Source of the DNA: Chthonomonadaceae bacterium
GTDB lineage: Bacteria > Armatimonadota > Chthonomonadetes > Chthonomonadales > Chthonomonadaceae
Assembly (NCBI GenBank): GCA_014377395.1
Contig: JACMPS010000542.1
Span: 1 to 5,690, forward strand
Length of the DNA stretch: 5,690 nt
Direction: 5' to 3'
Shown: positions 5,558-5,690 of the stretch, piece by piece
Layout: each line of letters starts with the position of its first letter
Numbering within the stretch: position 1 is the first letter of the stretch
The notes under the pieces: model-generated
Database searches by the model: none
What the model was told of the DNA's origin: nothing
The model's input: only the letters and a program-made list of their open reading frames with translations
Program-made: the position numbers and the translations under genes

Positions 5558-5598
5558 GCCGGGGAATGAATTCCCCGGTCTCCCTTGCAGACACCAAA
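5558..5598 (+). repeat. GGAATRAATTYC repeat, compact form, copy 5
   Basis: CCGGGGAAT-GA-ATTCCCCGG (5559-5578) is a perfect 9-base inverted repeat around GA, without the bulge of the other copies. It is followed by TCTCCCTTGCA and GACACCAAA (5590-5598), the same terminal string as the two long copies. It begins seven bases beyond the dehydrogenase stop, and its stem could stall minus-strand transcripts, but the next bases (CTACAAAAG) give no T-run. Confidence 0.75.
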
Positions 5599-5604
5599 AG
5601 AACC

Positions 5605-5690
5605 TCACAGCCCTGCGATAATGGCGTCCGTGATCTGTGTGGTGGTCGCCGTGCCTCCAAGATCACCCGTAAGCGTAGTTCCGGCGGCAA
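5605..5690 (-). CDS. Isocitrate/isopropylmalate dehydrogenase family, C-terminal fragment
   Basis: Reading leftward from the window edge, the minus strand encodes 27 residues, including GTTLTGDLGGTATTTQITDA, and stops at TGA (5605-5607). The 'T.DLGGTATT..(I/F)TDAII..L' ending is characteristic of the decarboxylating beta-hydroxyacid dehydrogenases: NAD-type isocitrate dehydrogenase, LeuB, homoisocitrate and tartrate dehydrogenases. These oxidise and decarboxylate a 2-hydroxy acid with NAD(P)+ and a divalent metal in the cytoplasm. The residues that choose the substrate lie outside the window, so the exact enzyme cannot be named. The gene converges with GT9, 326 bases away. Confidence 0.85.
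   Translation of the reverse strand, partial: AAGTTLTGDLGGTATTTQITDAIIAGL

Larger units (their letters stand above)
5279..5604. other. Intergenic region between convergent GT9 and dehydrogenase genes
   Basis: These 326 bases hold no gene on either strand. They contain the tail of one repeat (to 5294), a 15-base palindrome (5324-5338), a long-form repeat copy (5410-5473) and a compact repeat copy (5558-5598). The filler between them (5339-5409, 5474-5557) shows nothing I can identify. No stem with a proper T-run was found for either converging gene. Confidence 0.6.

Noticed and set aside
292..5598. CRISPR array
   Set aside because: The repeats are far apart, unevenly spaced and variable in length, with genes between them and no spacer pattern or cas genes.

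Overview
This 5.7 kb window looks like an ordinary stretch of a bacterial chromosome with moderate G+C (judged by eye, not computed). It holds four complete genes and two gene fragments cut by the window edges. The lineage is not resolved. A heptosyltransferase-like GT9 enzyme fits a Gram-negative-type envelope, and GTG/TTG starts are used. The intergenic gaps are full of short GC-armed palindromic repeats, as in repeat-rich environmental phyla. No plasmid, phage, insertion sequence or CRISPR signature is visible.

Layout. Positions 1-174 (+) hold the C-terminus of a class-III (PLP-dependent) aminotransferase. Positions 175-445 are a gap made largely of three different repeat types. Positions 446-1561 (+) encode RtcA, the RNA 3'-terminal phosphate cyclase. 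Positions 1689-3068 (+) encode a soluble PAS-PAS-HisKA_2-HATPase sensor kinase. A strong hairpin at 3101-3126 serves as a two-way terminator between the kinase and the convergent gene at 3173-3790 (-), ribosomal protein L25/Ctc with a TTG start. Positions 3791-4210 are non-coding and carry one palindromic repeat plus a nested hairpin next to the following gene. Positions 4211-5278 (+) encode a GT9 glycosyltransferase. Positions 5279-5604 are non-coding with three more repeat copies. Positions 5605-5690 (-) hold the C-terminus of an isocitrate/isopropylmalate dehydrogenase family enzyme.

The genes do not form one pathway. They cover RNA end processing, signalling, translation, envelope glycosylation and central or amino-acid metabolism. 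At most rtcA and the kinase (127 bp apart) might share a transcript. L25 and the dehydrogenase each converge on a + strand gene.

The most interesting content is between the genes. Five elements share a GGAATRAATTYC-type core inside covarying GC arms. Two of them are longer, about 89% identical and in direct orientation. Three end in the same GACACCAAA string. One supplies the stop codon of the glycosyltransferase. I found no convincing undescribed multi-gene system here.
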